This document shows, one piece after another, positions 1-12,055 of a stretch of 64,000 nucleotides of DNA. The notes under the pieces were generated by a model, which did no database searches, was not told the origin of the DNA, and saw only the letters and a list, made by a program, of their open reading frames with translations. A program made the position numbers and the translations under genes. Numbering within the stretch: the stretch's first letter is position 1; each line of letters begins with the position of its first letter. This stretch comes from Macrophomina tecta. Taxonomy: Eukaryota; Ascomycota; Dothideomycetes; Botryosphaeriales; Botryosphaeriaceae. Where the stretch lies: contig JAKSGN010000002.1 in assembly GCA_024180945.1 (NCBI GenBank), forward strand, positions 1 through 64,000, written 5' to 3'.

Positions 1-328
1 ACGATAGCGATATTTATTTTATTTACTATTATATAATATACTCTTTTATTAATTTCTTAGATTTCGTTAGTGGCCTTTACTAAAAAAGTCTTATTTTTAT
101 AGGTTTTAGTTCTTTATATCTTTATCTAGTCTTTCTTATATAGGCCTTATTTTCTTAAGAAAATTCTTCTTCTATAAGATCTAGTAGCGCTATTTATATT
201 CTAACTAAGCTTCTTAAATATTAATCTTTAGTAGTTAGTATTTTCTTACGAAATTTCTTTCTATAAGGGTTTTTATTTCTTAGAAAATATTTACTCGTAT
301 AAAACTATTATTTATAGGGTTTATAATA
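1..328 (-). repeat. R1 3' LTR (partial, variant B)
   Basis: It aligns with the distal 330 bases of the right LTR of R1 (to 16803) and ends in the conserved ttataata, the RIP form of TGTTATAA read in reverse. The beginning lies left of the window. This half of the LTR is the U3 side in element orientation and does not match the U3 of the other Gyp-A copies. Confidence 0.85.
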
Positions 329-433
329 CTATTTCCTCTCTTAAAAATCTTCGGCCTAAAGATTTATTTATTTATTTATATCTTAGATTCTCTTTAGTTT
401 CTTATTTTTTTCTTCTATTATAAGCCTCCTACT

Positions 434-1140
434 ATATCTCCGAAATAAAAGCGCGATTTATAGAAGACTAAGTATAAGTCTCTAGATATAAAGATTAATT
501 TATTAGGTATCACGATATCTATTTCTTATTCATAATATTTGCTTTTAAATACTTAGCGAAAGGCGGAAGAACCTAAGATAATATATTATATAGTCTTAGG
601 TTTCTTCTATTATAGCGAATATTATCGTGTTAAGCGTACTAGTTATAATACTAATAATTTTAAAGATTTTAATTATTAGTCTTTTTTAAATTCTTTAGTA
701 TACTAGCTAATCTTCTTTTTAGTTAAGTGCCTTCGACGGGCTCTAGATAAAGCGCGCTCCGAATATATAGCCTTTAAGAATTAGCTTTAAAAGGCGGCCT
801 CTAGTCTTTTTTATACTAAAAAATAGTAGGAGTTACTCGAGTATCATACTACCTTAATACTATAGCGTAAGTCGGACGCGATTAATATACTTAAAAAATT
901 AGAAGCGCTAGGAACTAGAAATATCTCTAACTCTAAAAATACTAAGAAGAAATAATTGCTAAAGTATTTACGTAGCGATATCTTAGCTAATAACGTTATA
1001 GAATTACTCTAGTCTATTAGATCTTTTAGTATTAGTTCGGGTTCTACGCCTTTCGAGGATTTTAGTCTAGTTAATCGGGCGCGGTTATCTTTATTTATTA
1101 ATTTTAATTTTAGGTTCTTCGTATACGACGAGTCGGCGGT
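434..1140 (+). pseudogene. R1 antisense accessory ORF (RIP-mutated)
   Basis: This ORF lies on the strand opposite to R1 gag-pol, between the pol end and the 3' LTR. The start codon position reads ATA where the best preserved copy (F3) has ATG. The frame then runs for over 200 codons in register with the F3 copy, and its stops are TAG or TAA at places where Gln is expected. It shares the basic start (Lys-Arg-Asp region), the Ser-Tyr-Ser region and the Tyr-Ser-Glu-Tyr-Tyr motif with the copies in F2 and F3. I recognise no known domain. The 3' end is approximate. Confidence 0.6.
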
Positions 1141-3058
1141 ATTAGTTAATCTAGGTTTTAGTAATAGAACTTATTAATAAGTTCTTAATAGTCGTATAGT
1201 TTTAGTAATTTCTAAGTATTATTCTAGTCTTCTTTTTATTTAAGAAGGTATTAAAACTAACCGTTAATATAGCCGCTATCTAGGATTTATTCTATATTCT
1301 AGTTTATATTTTTATTAGCGTTTAGATTTTCTAGTAGTATTTCTTTCGTTTAGCGTAATAGTGTAACATTTTCTAGTACTAATTTAAGAAGTAAGACGTA
1401 AAATATTAGATATATCTATATAATATTAAATAATCTAAGGCGAAAATTAATCTTTCTAATTTATTCTTTAATTTTAAATAGTTCGATTTTCTTAAAATCT
1501 AATTTATTATTTAGCTATTTTATCTTAATATTTTTTCTAAGAAGATAAACTTTATTCTTTTTTTTTAGCTTTAGTATCTTCTAGTACTATCTATTATAGT
1601 ATTTATCTATTTATAGGGCTATAAATTTAAGGTCTAGATATAATTATTCGTAAAGTATCTTTAGCTAGTCTACTTTAAGAATTTCTTTTTAGGCTAGAAA
1701 CTTACTTAGTATAGGCTCTTTATAGACTATAGACTCGTAATTATAGTTAGCGTAGAACGAGGACTTCTATATAGCTAATACTTTCGAGCTATTATACATA
1801 AATTATATAAGTAGTAATAGCTCGACCTAATTATCTTATACGTAATTAAGATAGTAGCGTAGATACTATTCTAATATCTAATTCGTTCGTTTCGTCTATC
1901 TATCTATTTAAGAATATACTATAGTCGAGAGCTTATACTTTACTCTAAGCTAGCGGGTAAAAGTCTACTAAAATTAAAATATAAATAGCTAATCTCTATC
2001 TAATACGAGTTCTTTTAGTAGTTTATAGTTACTAAGAATTATTTTAAAAAATATATAGGTAAGTTCTTCTATATTTACCGTCTTAAGATATAGTAGGTAG
2101 TATACGTACTTTATTATTCTATTAACGATAACTAGAATCGAGTTATACTTAACCTTAGTAAGCGGTTTTTTTAACTTAAGTAGATTCGTAATAAAGTCTA
2201 GCGAGATAAATTACTAAGAGTACTTTAGTATTAATAGCGGCTAAAGTAGTCTATAAAATACGTATCTTATAGCCTTACTTCTAATATAAAGATTATATTA
2301 TAAGACTATTCGTTAGATAGTTCTTCTTAGTTCTAGAAAGTAGTAGCTTCTCGTAATTCACTCTATTATTTTATCTATTTTTTAGTAATTATATACTAGG
2401 GCTTTATATATATCTTTTACGAGTTTCTTCCGTAATTTAACCGGAACGTAGACTAATTCTAAAAATAAAATAGTACTATCTATATTTCTAGTTACTTAGA
2501 AGTTATTATCGAGTTCTTTAATTTTTTAAGTTATTATATTATTTATATAGATTTCTTAAATCTTCTACTTCTATTTATTACCTTTAAGGCGTATTACTAG
2601 GGCGAATAGTTTAACTAAGATAAGTAAGTCATTTAGTTCTTTCTTAAGCTATGTTTATTCTAGGCTATAAATAGCTATAATCTAGCGGCTATAGCTAGTA
2701 GATATAAAAGACCCGTTCTTCTATATATTAAGAATTATAGATTATAGATTTAGCTTTTCTTTAATATAATTAGCTTATCTACTTAACGCATTTATACAAG
2801 CGTTCTTAGATTTCTTTCTATAGATAATTTTTATATTATAGAATACTAGCTCTTTAGTCTACTAAACCTATTAATAGTTTAATTTCTTAGTAGTAGTAAA
2901 GTACGAGAGGTTCTTATAGTCGTAGTAGACTATAATCTAGTACTTAGCGTCTTTAAGATAGTATTTCTATTCTTTAAAAGCTATAACTATAGTTAAGAGT
3001 TTTTTATTATAAATGTTATAGTTCTTTTTAGTAGGCGTTATTTTTCTTAAGTAGTAGG
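1106..3058 (-). pseudogene. R1 pol, 3' part: integrase and chromodomain (degenerate)
   Basis: Minus-strand coding sequence homologous to the 3' half of F3 pol. It holds the integrase zinc-binding and DDE core regions, the integrase C-terminal domain, and near 1150-1350 a chromodomain-like tail. Stops are TAG/TAA at Gln and Trp positions. F1 separates it from the rest of pol: the reading continues at 12056. The left border is placed by analogy with F3, where pol ends about 778 bases before the 3' LTR. Confidence 0.75.
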
Positions 3059-3839
3059 TATTATAAATCCTAGAAGATAAGGGCTTTATAATCCTATAAG
3101 TAGAAAGCCCGTATGGAAAAAGATATTATAGAAACTAAAAATCCTTACGAATAATAGAGCCGTACGACTAAGGCACCCGTACGAAAAAATTAGCCTTAAA
3201 AAAAGATAGCGTGTATAAACCTAGGTAAGATAGTAATAGAAGCCCGTACGAAAGCAACGCCTATATAGTATAGTAAGACTATAAAGATACTAACCTAAAT
3301 AGATTTCTATAGAAAAAGAATGCCTATAAAGAAAGAATTATAAATTTTAAAAACTAATTTTAGACTAGAAAAATAAACGGGAGAAAATTAAATAACTTAT
3401 ATAATTAAGAGAATAATAATCTAGCGGTAAAATACTTTCTTAACTAGTATAGAAGTTAGATTTTAGAAAATAAATATTAGCGCCTAAGTTATATAGAACC
3501 TACTAAGTCTACTAAATAATAAAGAATTATGACTATCCTCTATAATACTTAGATAATAAAGAATACTAACTATCTACTACTATCTATAAATTACTATATA
3601 TTTTCTATAGTATATAGATATACTTTTTAGATAGTATTTTAACTTTTATAGTTAACTTAAGATTCTAATATAGACTTATTAGAGATAATAAGCCTAACGC
3701 GTATCGTATATTAACTTATTATATAATTACTATCTATTATTCTAATTTTTTATTCTTCTCTTATTCTTTAAGAAAAACTCTACCGCTATCTAATTCTACT
3801 AGATAACTCTAAAGTCTAGTAGAAAAGACCGCCGTTATA
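3059..3839 (+). repeat. F1 5' LTR
   Basis: 781 bp, the same length as its partner at 11270. It runs from tattataaatcc (RIP form of TGTTAC...) to gccgttata (from ...GTTACA). It contains the family block with cccgtacg repeats. The internal region starts ctttaattactattc, with no TGG or TAG primer-binding start right after the LTR. Confidence 0.92.
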
Positions 3840-4013
3840 CTTTAATTACTATTCTTATAAGAAAAGGTAGTTTCGAGAAAAAAAATACTTAATAATAAGA
3901 TAGTATTATTTAATACTTAACGCTAACTAAGTAATATAATAAATAATATTAATATAAATAATAATAGTTCTCTATAGCTAACTATAACCAACCTTTTTTA
4001 GATTATCTAAGAT

Positions 4014-5831
4014 ATATAGAGCTAAATCGATAAACTTTACGAATAGCTTTAGAAGCGGTCTAACGAGAATACCTAGCTCTACTAGTAAATAAATAAACTT
4101 TATAACTAAGCTATTCTAATAGCCCCTACTTCGGCGCTAGTATATATTTCGATATCTATAGCAACTTAACCCCCTAATAGAAGTACGAAAATAGCTAAGC
4201 TAGATCTATTCTATAATAACGAAAAGAAGCTCTAAACTTTTCTCTTATAACTTAATCTATACTTCTTTTTTAACTCTAGAGATTTCTCTATAGATAATAA
4301 AAAGGTAATATTCGCTATTATCTATCTTCGCGATACTATAGTATAGTGGTTCGAGCCCTATCTTAGAGATTAAATAAAGAAAGAACTAGAGATATATAAA
4401 AAAAATACTAAGAAGGTCTTTAGTAGCTATAAGTACTTTATAACTTAGATTAAGTAGAGCTTCGGAGATCTTAACGAAGTTAATAAGGCCTAACGAGCCG
4501 TTATAAATATTTACTAAAAGACCTTAGTAGTAAACTATACTATAGAGTTCTAAAAAGCCGCTATATATCTAGATAATTAGTCCGACCACGCCCTTATAGA
4601 TTACTATTACTAAGGACTTAAGAAAAGAGTTAAGAATTAACTTATAATATAGAACGACTCTAAGATTCTAGACAAGCTTATTAAGCTAGCTATTAAATAC
4701 AATAACTACCTCTTTAAGTACTAATTAGAAAAATATAAGAAGAACTATAAAGCTAATATCTTACGTTCTTTATGGCCACGCTATACGTAAGAAGAAGGCG
4801 ACGCTATAAAGTTAAATACTACCTAATAAAGTAATAAAGATAATAAGCGTGAAAGATAACCCTAACGCTAGTAGATAAAGTAAAAAATAAAACGCTTTAA
4901 TAAAGAACTCTATATCTACTATAAAGATAAGTAGAATTTCTAGTACTACTATCTATAACGAAATAAGCCTGGTAAGACTACCGCTGTCACTACTTAAGAA
5001 GAAGAGAAATCCCGCTCTATATCTACTCTAAGTAAAAAAGTTAACTACGCGGCTATAAGCTAGACCGCCTACTATAATAACGACTATATAATCTATTAAA
5101 GCGATAAATAAGCTACTAGGTAGTATCTCTCTAAGTCGTAGTAGCTAAACCTAGCTACGTATAATAAGAAAGTACTAGAAATTAATAATCTAATTAATAA
5201 CTTTTCCTATAACGATAAGCTAGTTAATAGTGATATAGATAAACTCTATAATAGTATACCTAAATCTAGTAAAATAGAGAATACGAAGTAGTAGTAAGAC
5301 TAAGCTATACTTAACTAAATTACGAAATATCTAAATAGATACGAAGATATAAAGTATATTAAATCTAGCCTCGTCTTAATAATTAACTAGACCCTCGGAT
5401 TAAGAATAGACCTACTACCTTAGTAATACTAGATAAAGAATAGGAAGCTTAGCTCTTAGTTCTATAAAGATAGTATATAGCATCTCTAGAAGAAATTACC
5501 CCTCGCCTTAGCTAATAAAGTAGTAACCTAGCTCGAAAGTAAGGCCTAGAAAGTATAGTAATAATAAAACTACGCGTACTTACGAAATATAGCGCTAACC
5601 CTTAGTATATATAAAATAGTAATAAGGGTGCGAAATACCCTATAATAGATTCTAAGAAAGAAATACGCTATATCTATCTTTAAATACTAGGTCTATAATA
5701 ACCGAATCTACTAGCGGTGCCATATTAGGCACGGATACTAAATATAGTAAAAGAAATTACTAATTTCGGCTAAGAACTAGAACTTCTACTTCTATAAAAA
5801 AATAGTAAGCTAATACTTATTAAAAAACTAA
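4014..5831 (+). pseudogene. F1 gag (degenerate)
   Basis: The start is at an ATA that aligns with the gag ATG of F3. The frame stays in register for 603 codons to the heptamer aaaaaac (5822-5828), followed by TAA. It contains a retrotransposon-gag region and a CCHC-type zinc knuckle whose cysteines now read Tyr (RIP, TGC to TAC/TAT). All internal stops are TAA/TAG of RIP type. Gag would form the cytoplasmic particle. This copy cannot be translated. Confidence 0.75.
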
Positions 5832-8800
5832 ACGGCCTTTCTAGTTAGGAATTCTAGAAGTAGCTAGTAGATAGATCTCTTAACTAGGTTTTATATATAC
5901 TAAATAGTATACGTATCTTAGAAAAAGTTCTTAGAATACTAGTAACTATTTATAAACGAACTATAATAGCTATACTTAATAGCGGAGTAGAAGATAACTT
6001 TATTAACTATATCTTCGCTACCTAAAATAATATTCAACTTATAAGAAAAGACTACCCCTATTTATTAAAAATAGTAGACGGGTTAGCTACCTTATATAAT
6101 AAAAAATAGATTTAGATTAAAATAGAACCTGTAAAGCTTACTATTAGAAAATATATAGAGAAGATTACGCTTAACGTAACTTTTATACTAGAATATAATA
6201 TTATTCTAAAAATCCCGTAGTTTAAAACTTACGAATTATATATTTAATAGAAAAAAAAATAGTTATCTTTCTAAATAAAGAATACGCTAGATACCTAGTA
6301 ATCACTAAAAAAATACTAATAGTTAAGAAAGACCCCCTAGATATCTAGAAAATCTTAATAAATATATTAAACTGCATAAGAAACTAAAAAGAAAAGGCGT
6401 ATATAATCTTTATTAAAATAAGCCTAGAATACGAGTAGAAAATTTTAATTTATATAATAAAGAGCCTTCGCTAGAAGGATAACGACGTTCTAAAGCTAGT
6501 TAAAGAAAACTACCCCTAGAGAATTTATAGAAAATACGACCTATTTACTTATAGATAGATAGATATTATTAAACGAGGTATTTTAGTAGTCGAGAATAAC
6601 GTAGATCTTAGCGAAATTATAAGACCTACTATAGATAAATTAGTACTAATACCAGAACTAGAAACTATTTTATAAGAATTCTAGAATCTTTAACGACTAT
6701 TCTAGAAAAGAGATAAAGAATAATTACTAAAATATAAACTATAGAACTATAAGATACCCCTAATATCTAAAACGTAATTTACGTTTAAGCCTATATACTC
6801 GCTTTTAGAGAAAGAGACAGAGGCCTTAAAAAAGTATATTAAAAAAATCTAGAATAAGAATATATACGCCCGTTATTATTACTAGCTAGTTATTCTATTC
6901 TATTTATTTTAAAGAAAAATAGTAAACTACGCCTCTATATTAACTATAGATAACTAAATAATATTATCGTTAAAAACTAATATTTTTTATCTTATATCGA
7001 TAAGCTATAAGATAAACTCCGTAATACTAAGTATTTTACTAAGCTAGATCTTAGAGAAGACTACTACCTAGTCCATATTAAAAAAGATAAAGAGTAGAAA
7101 ATAGCGTTCTAAATAAGATTTAGATACTACGAGTATATAGTAATACTCTTCGGGCTTACTAACGTACTAGCTATCTTCTAGAGCTTAGTTAACGATATAC
7201 TACGTTCGTATTTAGATATATTCGCTTTAGCTTACCTAGATAATATTCTAATATACTCGGAGACACTCGAAGAATATACTAAGTATATAAGAAAAGTTCT
7301 ATAGGTACTAGATAAATAAAATCTCTAAGTAGCTCCGAAAAAGAGCGAATAGTATACGTAAAAAATAAAATACCTCAGGTTTATTATTACTCCTAGATAT
7401 ATTAGTATAGACGATAAAAAACTAGATGCTATAAGAGACTAGCCTACGCTAATAACTATTAAAGAAGTATAATTCTTTCTTAGATTTACTAACTTTTACT
7501 AAAAGTTTATTTTAAACTATATACAGATATCTATATCTCTTATAAATCTAATAAAAAAGAAACGCGGGTTTATATAGAAAGAAAGGTAATAAATAGCCTT
7601 TAACTTACTAAAGCGTATATTTACGAAGGCTTTAGTTTTAGATATCTATAATTCTAATCTATTTATTATAATTAAAACCAACGCCTCTAACTATACTATA
7701 GAAGTAGTCCTTAGCTAGCTAAATAAATAAAATAGACTATACTCTATTACCTTTTATTTAAAAAAAATAATAGGCCCCGAGAAGAACTATAATATCTATA
7801 ATAAGAAGCTTTTAACTATTATTACGGTCTTTAAAGAATAGAGATACTATCTTAAAGAGACTAAATACTAAATTATAGTATACTACGACTATAAGAATCT
7901 ATTATACTTTACTATTACTAAGGAATTAAGTCGACGGTAGGTTAGATAGGCCGAAGAACTAGTATTATATAATATAAGAATTACCTATAAAAAGAAATCT
8001 AAGAACGCTCACGTAGACGCGCTAAGTAGACGGGCTGACTATATTAAAAAAAAGCTAGGTCTATAACCTATAATACTTAATATGTAGAAAGACGGGTCTT
8101 TTATACCCGCTAGCTATAGCCGCTAGATTACCGCTATTTATAGTATCGAATAAATATAGCTTAAGAAAGAACTAGACGACTCGCTTACTCTAGTTAAACT
8201 ACTCGCTCTAGCGATACGCCTCGAAGATAACGAATAGAAGCGTAAGATTTAAGAGGCCTATATAAATAACGTAATAGCTTAAGAAATTAGAGAACTTAAA
8301 GATAATCCCTAAGTAACTAAAAACGTAGATAGTATAATTCTATTTCTAGAACTAGTCTACGTTTTAGTTAAACTACGAAAAGAACTCGTAAAAGATATAT
8401 ATAAAGCTCTAATATATAGTTATTAAGAAATAAATAAGATAATAAAGTAAATTATAAAAAGCTACTACTTTCTAGGGCTTAGAAAAACCGTATAAAGAGT
8501 AGTCTTATAATATAACCTCTATATTAGAAGTAAGGCCGCGAGATATATATTCTATAAATTACTTTAGCTACTATTAGTACTAAAGCGCTCTTAGTAATCT
8601 ATCTCGCTAGACTTTATTACGAATCTATCTAAGTTAAAAGAACCGCTTACTAAGGTTAAGTATAACTTAATTCTAGTTATCGTAGATAGAATAATAAAGT
8701 ATATATATTACTTACTATATCTTAAATTAGTAAATACGGAAGAACTTACCTATACATTTTTAAGAATAATTTTTAGTAACTATAGATTACTAGAAGAACT

Positions 8801-9709
8801 CGTATTAGATAAAAATCGACTATTTATATTCTAATTCTAGTAAAGCCTTACTTAATAGCTTAAAGCTAAGTATAAGCTCTTAATTATAGTATATTCTTAA
8901 ATAGATGAATAGACGGAATGAATAAATTAAATACTAGAATAATATTTACACTACTATCTTAACTACGCGTAAGATAACTAGATTAAGCTACTACTACTCG
9001 TATAATTCGCGTATAATAGCTTAAAGGCATCCGCTATATAAAAATCCCCGTTCTACGCTAACTATAGATACGAGCTAATAGCCTATAAATATCTAATACT
9101 AAGCGAGTTATTAGCCTAAAAAGAAATTCTTAAAGTAGACTAGCTAAAGATACTCTATATATAACTATATCTAGACCTCGAATTTATAGCCCTATAAATA
9201 GGTAAATACTATAATAGACGGTACTAGAAGATACTAAAGCTTAAAAAAAAAAATAAAGTTTATCTTCTTAGTAAAAATTTTAAATAAAAAAAGAACGACT
9301 AACTAAGTAAAAAATTAGACTTTAAAAAAGTTAGTCTCTTCGAAATTAAAGAATAAATTAGAAAGATTAATTTCCGCCTTAAATTACTAGATACTATATA
9401 GATATACCTAGTATTTTATATTATTCTACTCGAACTAACACCTTAAGACGCTACACTACTACGCTAAATAGAGAAAATTATACCGGAAAATCTAAACACT
9501 AATAAAAATAAAGACTAGAACGTAGAATAAGTCCTAGATAGCGGCTATATTAACGGTTAGTTTAGATATCTCTTTAAATAAAAGAGAGATTAGAATAATA
9601 TCTAGAAACTATTAAAACTCTACAACTATTAAGAACTTATTAATAAGTTTTATTATTAAAATCTAGATTAACTAACACCGCCGACTCGTTATATATAAAG
9701 AAGCTAAAA
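5828..9709 (+). pseudogene. F1 pol: protease, RT, RNase H, integrase, chromodomain (degenerate)
   Basis: It lies in the -1 frame relative to gag. The protease DSG region, at about 5990, now reads Asn-Ser-Gly. The RT catalytic box at about 7231-7260 reads Tyr-Leu-Asp-Asn instead of YLDD. RNase H with the LLAI(V)IAFKE-type block, integrase and a C-terminal chromodomain follow. The end is cut by the solo LTR at 9715; a few codons continue after 10507. Many RIP stops, nonfunctional. Confidence 0.82.
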
Positions 9710-9714
9710 TTAAA

Positions 9715-10502
9715 TATAATAGCGGTCTCTTCTACTAGGCTTTAGAATCGCCTAGTAGGATTAGGTAGCTAAAGGGTTTACCTTAAAGAATAAGAGAAGG
9801 GTAAAGAATTAGAACGATAGTAGTAATTACGTAATATATTAGTACGCGGTACGCGTTAGGCTTATTACTTCTAATAGGGTTATATTAGAACTTTAAGTTA
9901 ACTATAAAGGTTAAAGTACTATCTAAGAAGTATATCTATATACTATAGAAAAGCTATAATAATCTATAGATTAAGACGACTGTTAGATTAGTTATAGTAT
10001 TAGATTATTCTAAGGGTTAGATCTTTGCTAAGGCTTCTAATCTATAAGTAGGTCGGGTGGACCGCACGTAATTTAGGTGCTAATATCTATTTTCTAGAAT
10101 CCGACTTCTTATATTAGTTAAGAAAATATTCTACCGCTAGACTATCGTTCTTTAGACTATATAAGTTATCTAACTTTATTCCGTTCGTTTCTCTAGTCTA
10201 AAGTCGGCTTCTAGAATTCGTAATTTCTTTCTTATAGGCGTTCTTCCCCTGCGGGAGTTTAACCTAGTTGGTGTTCCTATAGTCTTACTATACCGCGTAG
10301 GCGTCGCTTTCGTGCGGGCTTCTATTACTATCTTATCTAGGCCCGTACGCGCCGTCTTCTCTTAAGGCTAGTTTTCCCGTATAGGCGTGCTAGTAGTATG
10401 GCTCTATTGTTCTTATAGGTTTCTAGCCCCTACGGTACCTTTTCCCGTGCGGGCTTTCCGCCCGTGGGGTTATAAAGCCCTTATGCCCTGGGGTTCATAA
10501 TA
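9715..10502 (-). mobile_element. Solo LTR of the Gyp-A family (S1)
   Basis: A single 788-bp LTR in reverse orientation, from tataatagcgg to gttcataata, with no internal region. It is flanked by a perfect 5-bp target duplication ttaaa (9710-9714 and 10503-10507). It has slightly more C and G than its neighbours (for example cccgtgcggg), so it may be younger or less RIPed than F1. Solo LTRs arise by recombination between the two LTRs of a full element. Confidence 0.93.
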
Positions 10503-10539
10503 TTAAACTTAGAAAATAAAGATAACTACGCCTAATTAA

Positions 10540-11168
10540 CTAGACCGAAACCCTCAGAAGGCGTAGAACCCGAACTAATACTAAAAGACCTAATAGGCTA
10601 GAACGACTTTATAATAATATTAACTAAGATATCGCTATATAAACACTTTAGTAATCGCTTCTTCTTAGTATTTTTAGGGTTAATAGAATCTCTAGCCTCG
10701 TAAATTAATTTAAGATAGTCTAACTTCTTTAACTTTTCTACAGTTATAGCCTTCTTTAAGAGTATTAAATAAGTATAATACTTTAAGAGATTCTTCTATT
10801 TCTCTAAATAAGATAAACGGACTATTATAATTTATATAGCCTTACGAGCCTTCTTTCAGTTCGTATATACTTTAGCGCGCGCCCGATCGAGACAGTTAAC
10901 TAGAGTTAAATATTAGTAATAGTAGAAGATAATAGAAATAGAATATATAATTTATAGTATTAAGATTTCTACTATCGTAAGTAGTCTAACTATAACGAGT
11001 ATACTCTCTATAATAAAAAGAACTCTTAATATTTATCTAATACTCTATGGGCTTATCTTTAGAAGCTAGAAGTAAATAAGAAGAATAAGAAATAGATATC
11101 TTATAGTCTTTATAATTAATATACTTATCTAGAAGAACCTATTTAGTATGCTTACGTTTTAAAGGTAT
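10540..11168 (-). pseudogene. F1 antisense accessory ORF (degenerate)
   Basis: Homologous to the F3 antisense ORF and at the same place, about 100 bases upstream of the 3' LTR on the opposite strand. The start codon has become ATA (plus-strand tat at 11166-11168). The N-terminal basic block (Lys-Arg-Lys-His) is still readable. RIP stops throughout; the 3' limit is approximate. Confidence 0.55.
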
Positions 11169-11269
11169 TATAAAAATTTACTAGAGAAAAAAAAGAAAAA
11201 ATAAAAAAAACCTAAGATATAGATAAGTAAATAAATTTTCGGGCTAAAGATTCTTAAGGAAGGGAATAG

Positions 11270-12050
11270 TATTACGAATCCTAGAAAATAAGGGCTTTAT
11301 AACCCTATAGATAGAAAGCCCGTACGAAAAAAGATATTATAGAGGCTAGAAATCCTTATAAATAGTAGAGCCGTACGACTAAGGTACCCACACGGGAAAA
11401 CTAGCCTTAGAAAAAGACAACGCGTATAGGCCTAGGTAAGATAATAATAGAAGCCCGTATAGAAGCGACGCCTATACGATATAGTAAAACTATAAAAATA
11501 CTAACCTAAATAGATTTTCGTAAAAGAAGAACGCCTATAAAGAAAAAATTATAAATTTTAAAAACTAACTTTAGACTAGGAAAATAAATAGAAAAAAGTC
11601 AAATAACTTATATAATTAAGAGAACGATAGTCTAGCGGTAAAATACTTTCTTAACTAGCGTAGAAGTTAGATTCTAGAAAATAAGTATTAGCGCCTAAGT
11701 TACGTAGAATCTACTAGGCCTACTAGATAATAAAAAATTATAACTATTCTCTATAATACTTAGATAATAAAAAATACTAACTATCTACTACTATCTATAA
11801 ATTACTATATATTTTCTATAGTATATAGATATACTTTTTAGATAGTACTTTAATCTTTATAGTTAACTTAAGATTCTAATATAGACTTATTAGAGATAAT
11901 AAGCCTAACGCGTACCGCGTATTAATTTATTATATAATTACTATTTATTATTCTAATTTTTTACCCTTCTCTTATTCTTTAAAGAAAACCCTACCGCTAC
12001 CTAATTCTACTAGGTAACTTCGAAGTCTAGTAGAAAAGGCTACTATTATA
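11270..12050 (+). repeat. F1 3' LTR
   Basis: 781 bp, preceded by the purine tract aaggaagggaatag. It begins tattacgaatcc and ends actattata. It differs from the 5' LTR mainly by C/T and G/A changes, as RIP predicts. Confidence 0.92.
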
Positions 12051-12055
12051 ATAGG

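Larger units (their letters stand above)
3059..12050 (+). mobile_element. F1: Ty3/Gypsy chromovirus (Gyp-A) inserted in R1
   Basis: Complete RIP-mutated element on the plus strand with two 781-bp LTRs (3059-3839 and 11270-12050). It starts tattataaatcc and ends gctactattata. The flanks gtagg (3054-3058) and atagg (12051-12055) match in 4 of 5 bases, as for a mutated 5-bp TSD. Removing it restores the R1 pol reading. It carries gag, pol, an antisense ORF and a polypurine tract just before 11270. A minus-strand solo LTR sits at the end of its pol gene. Its protease region resembles R2 more than F2/F3. Confidence 0.92.
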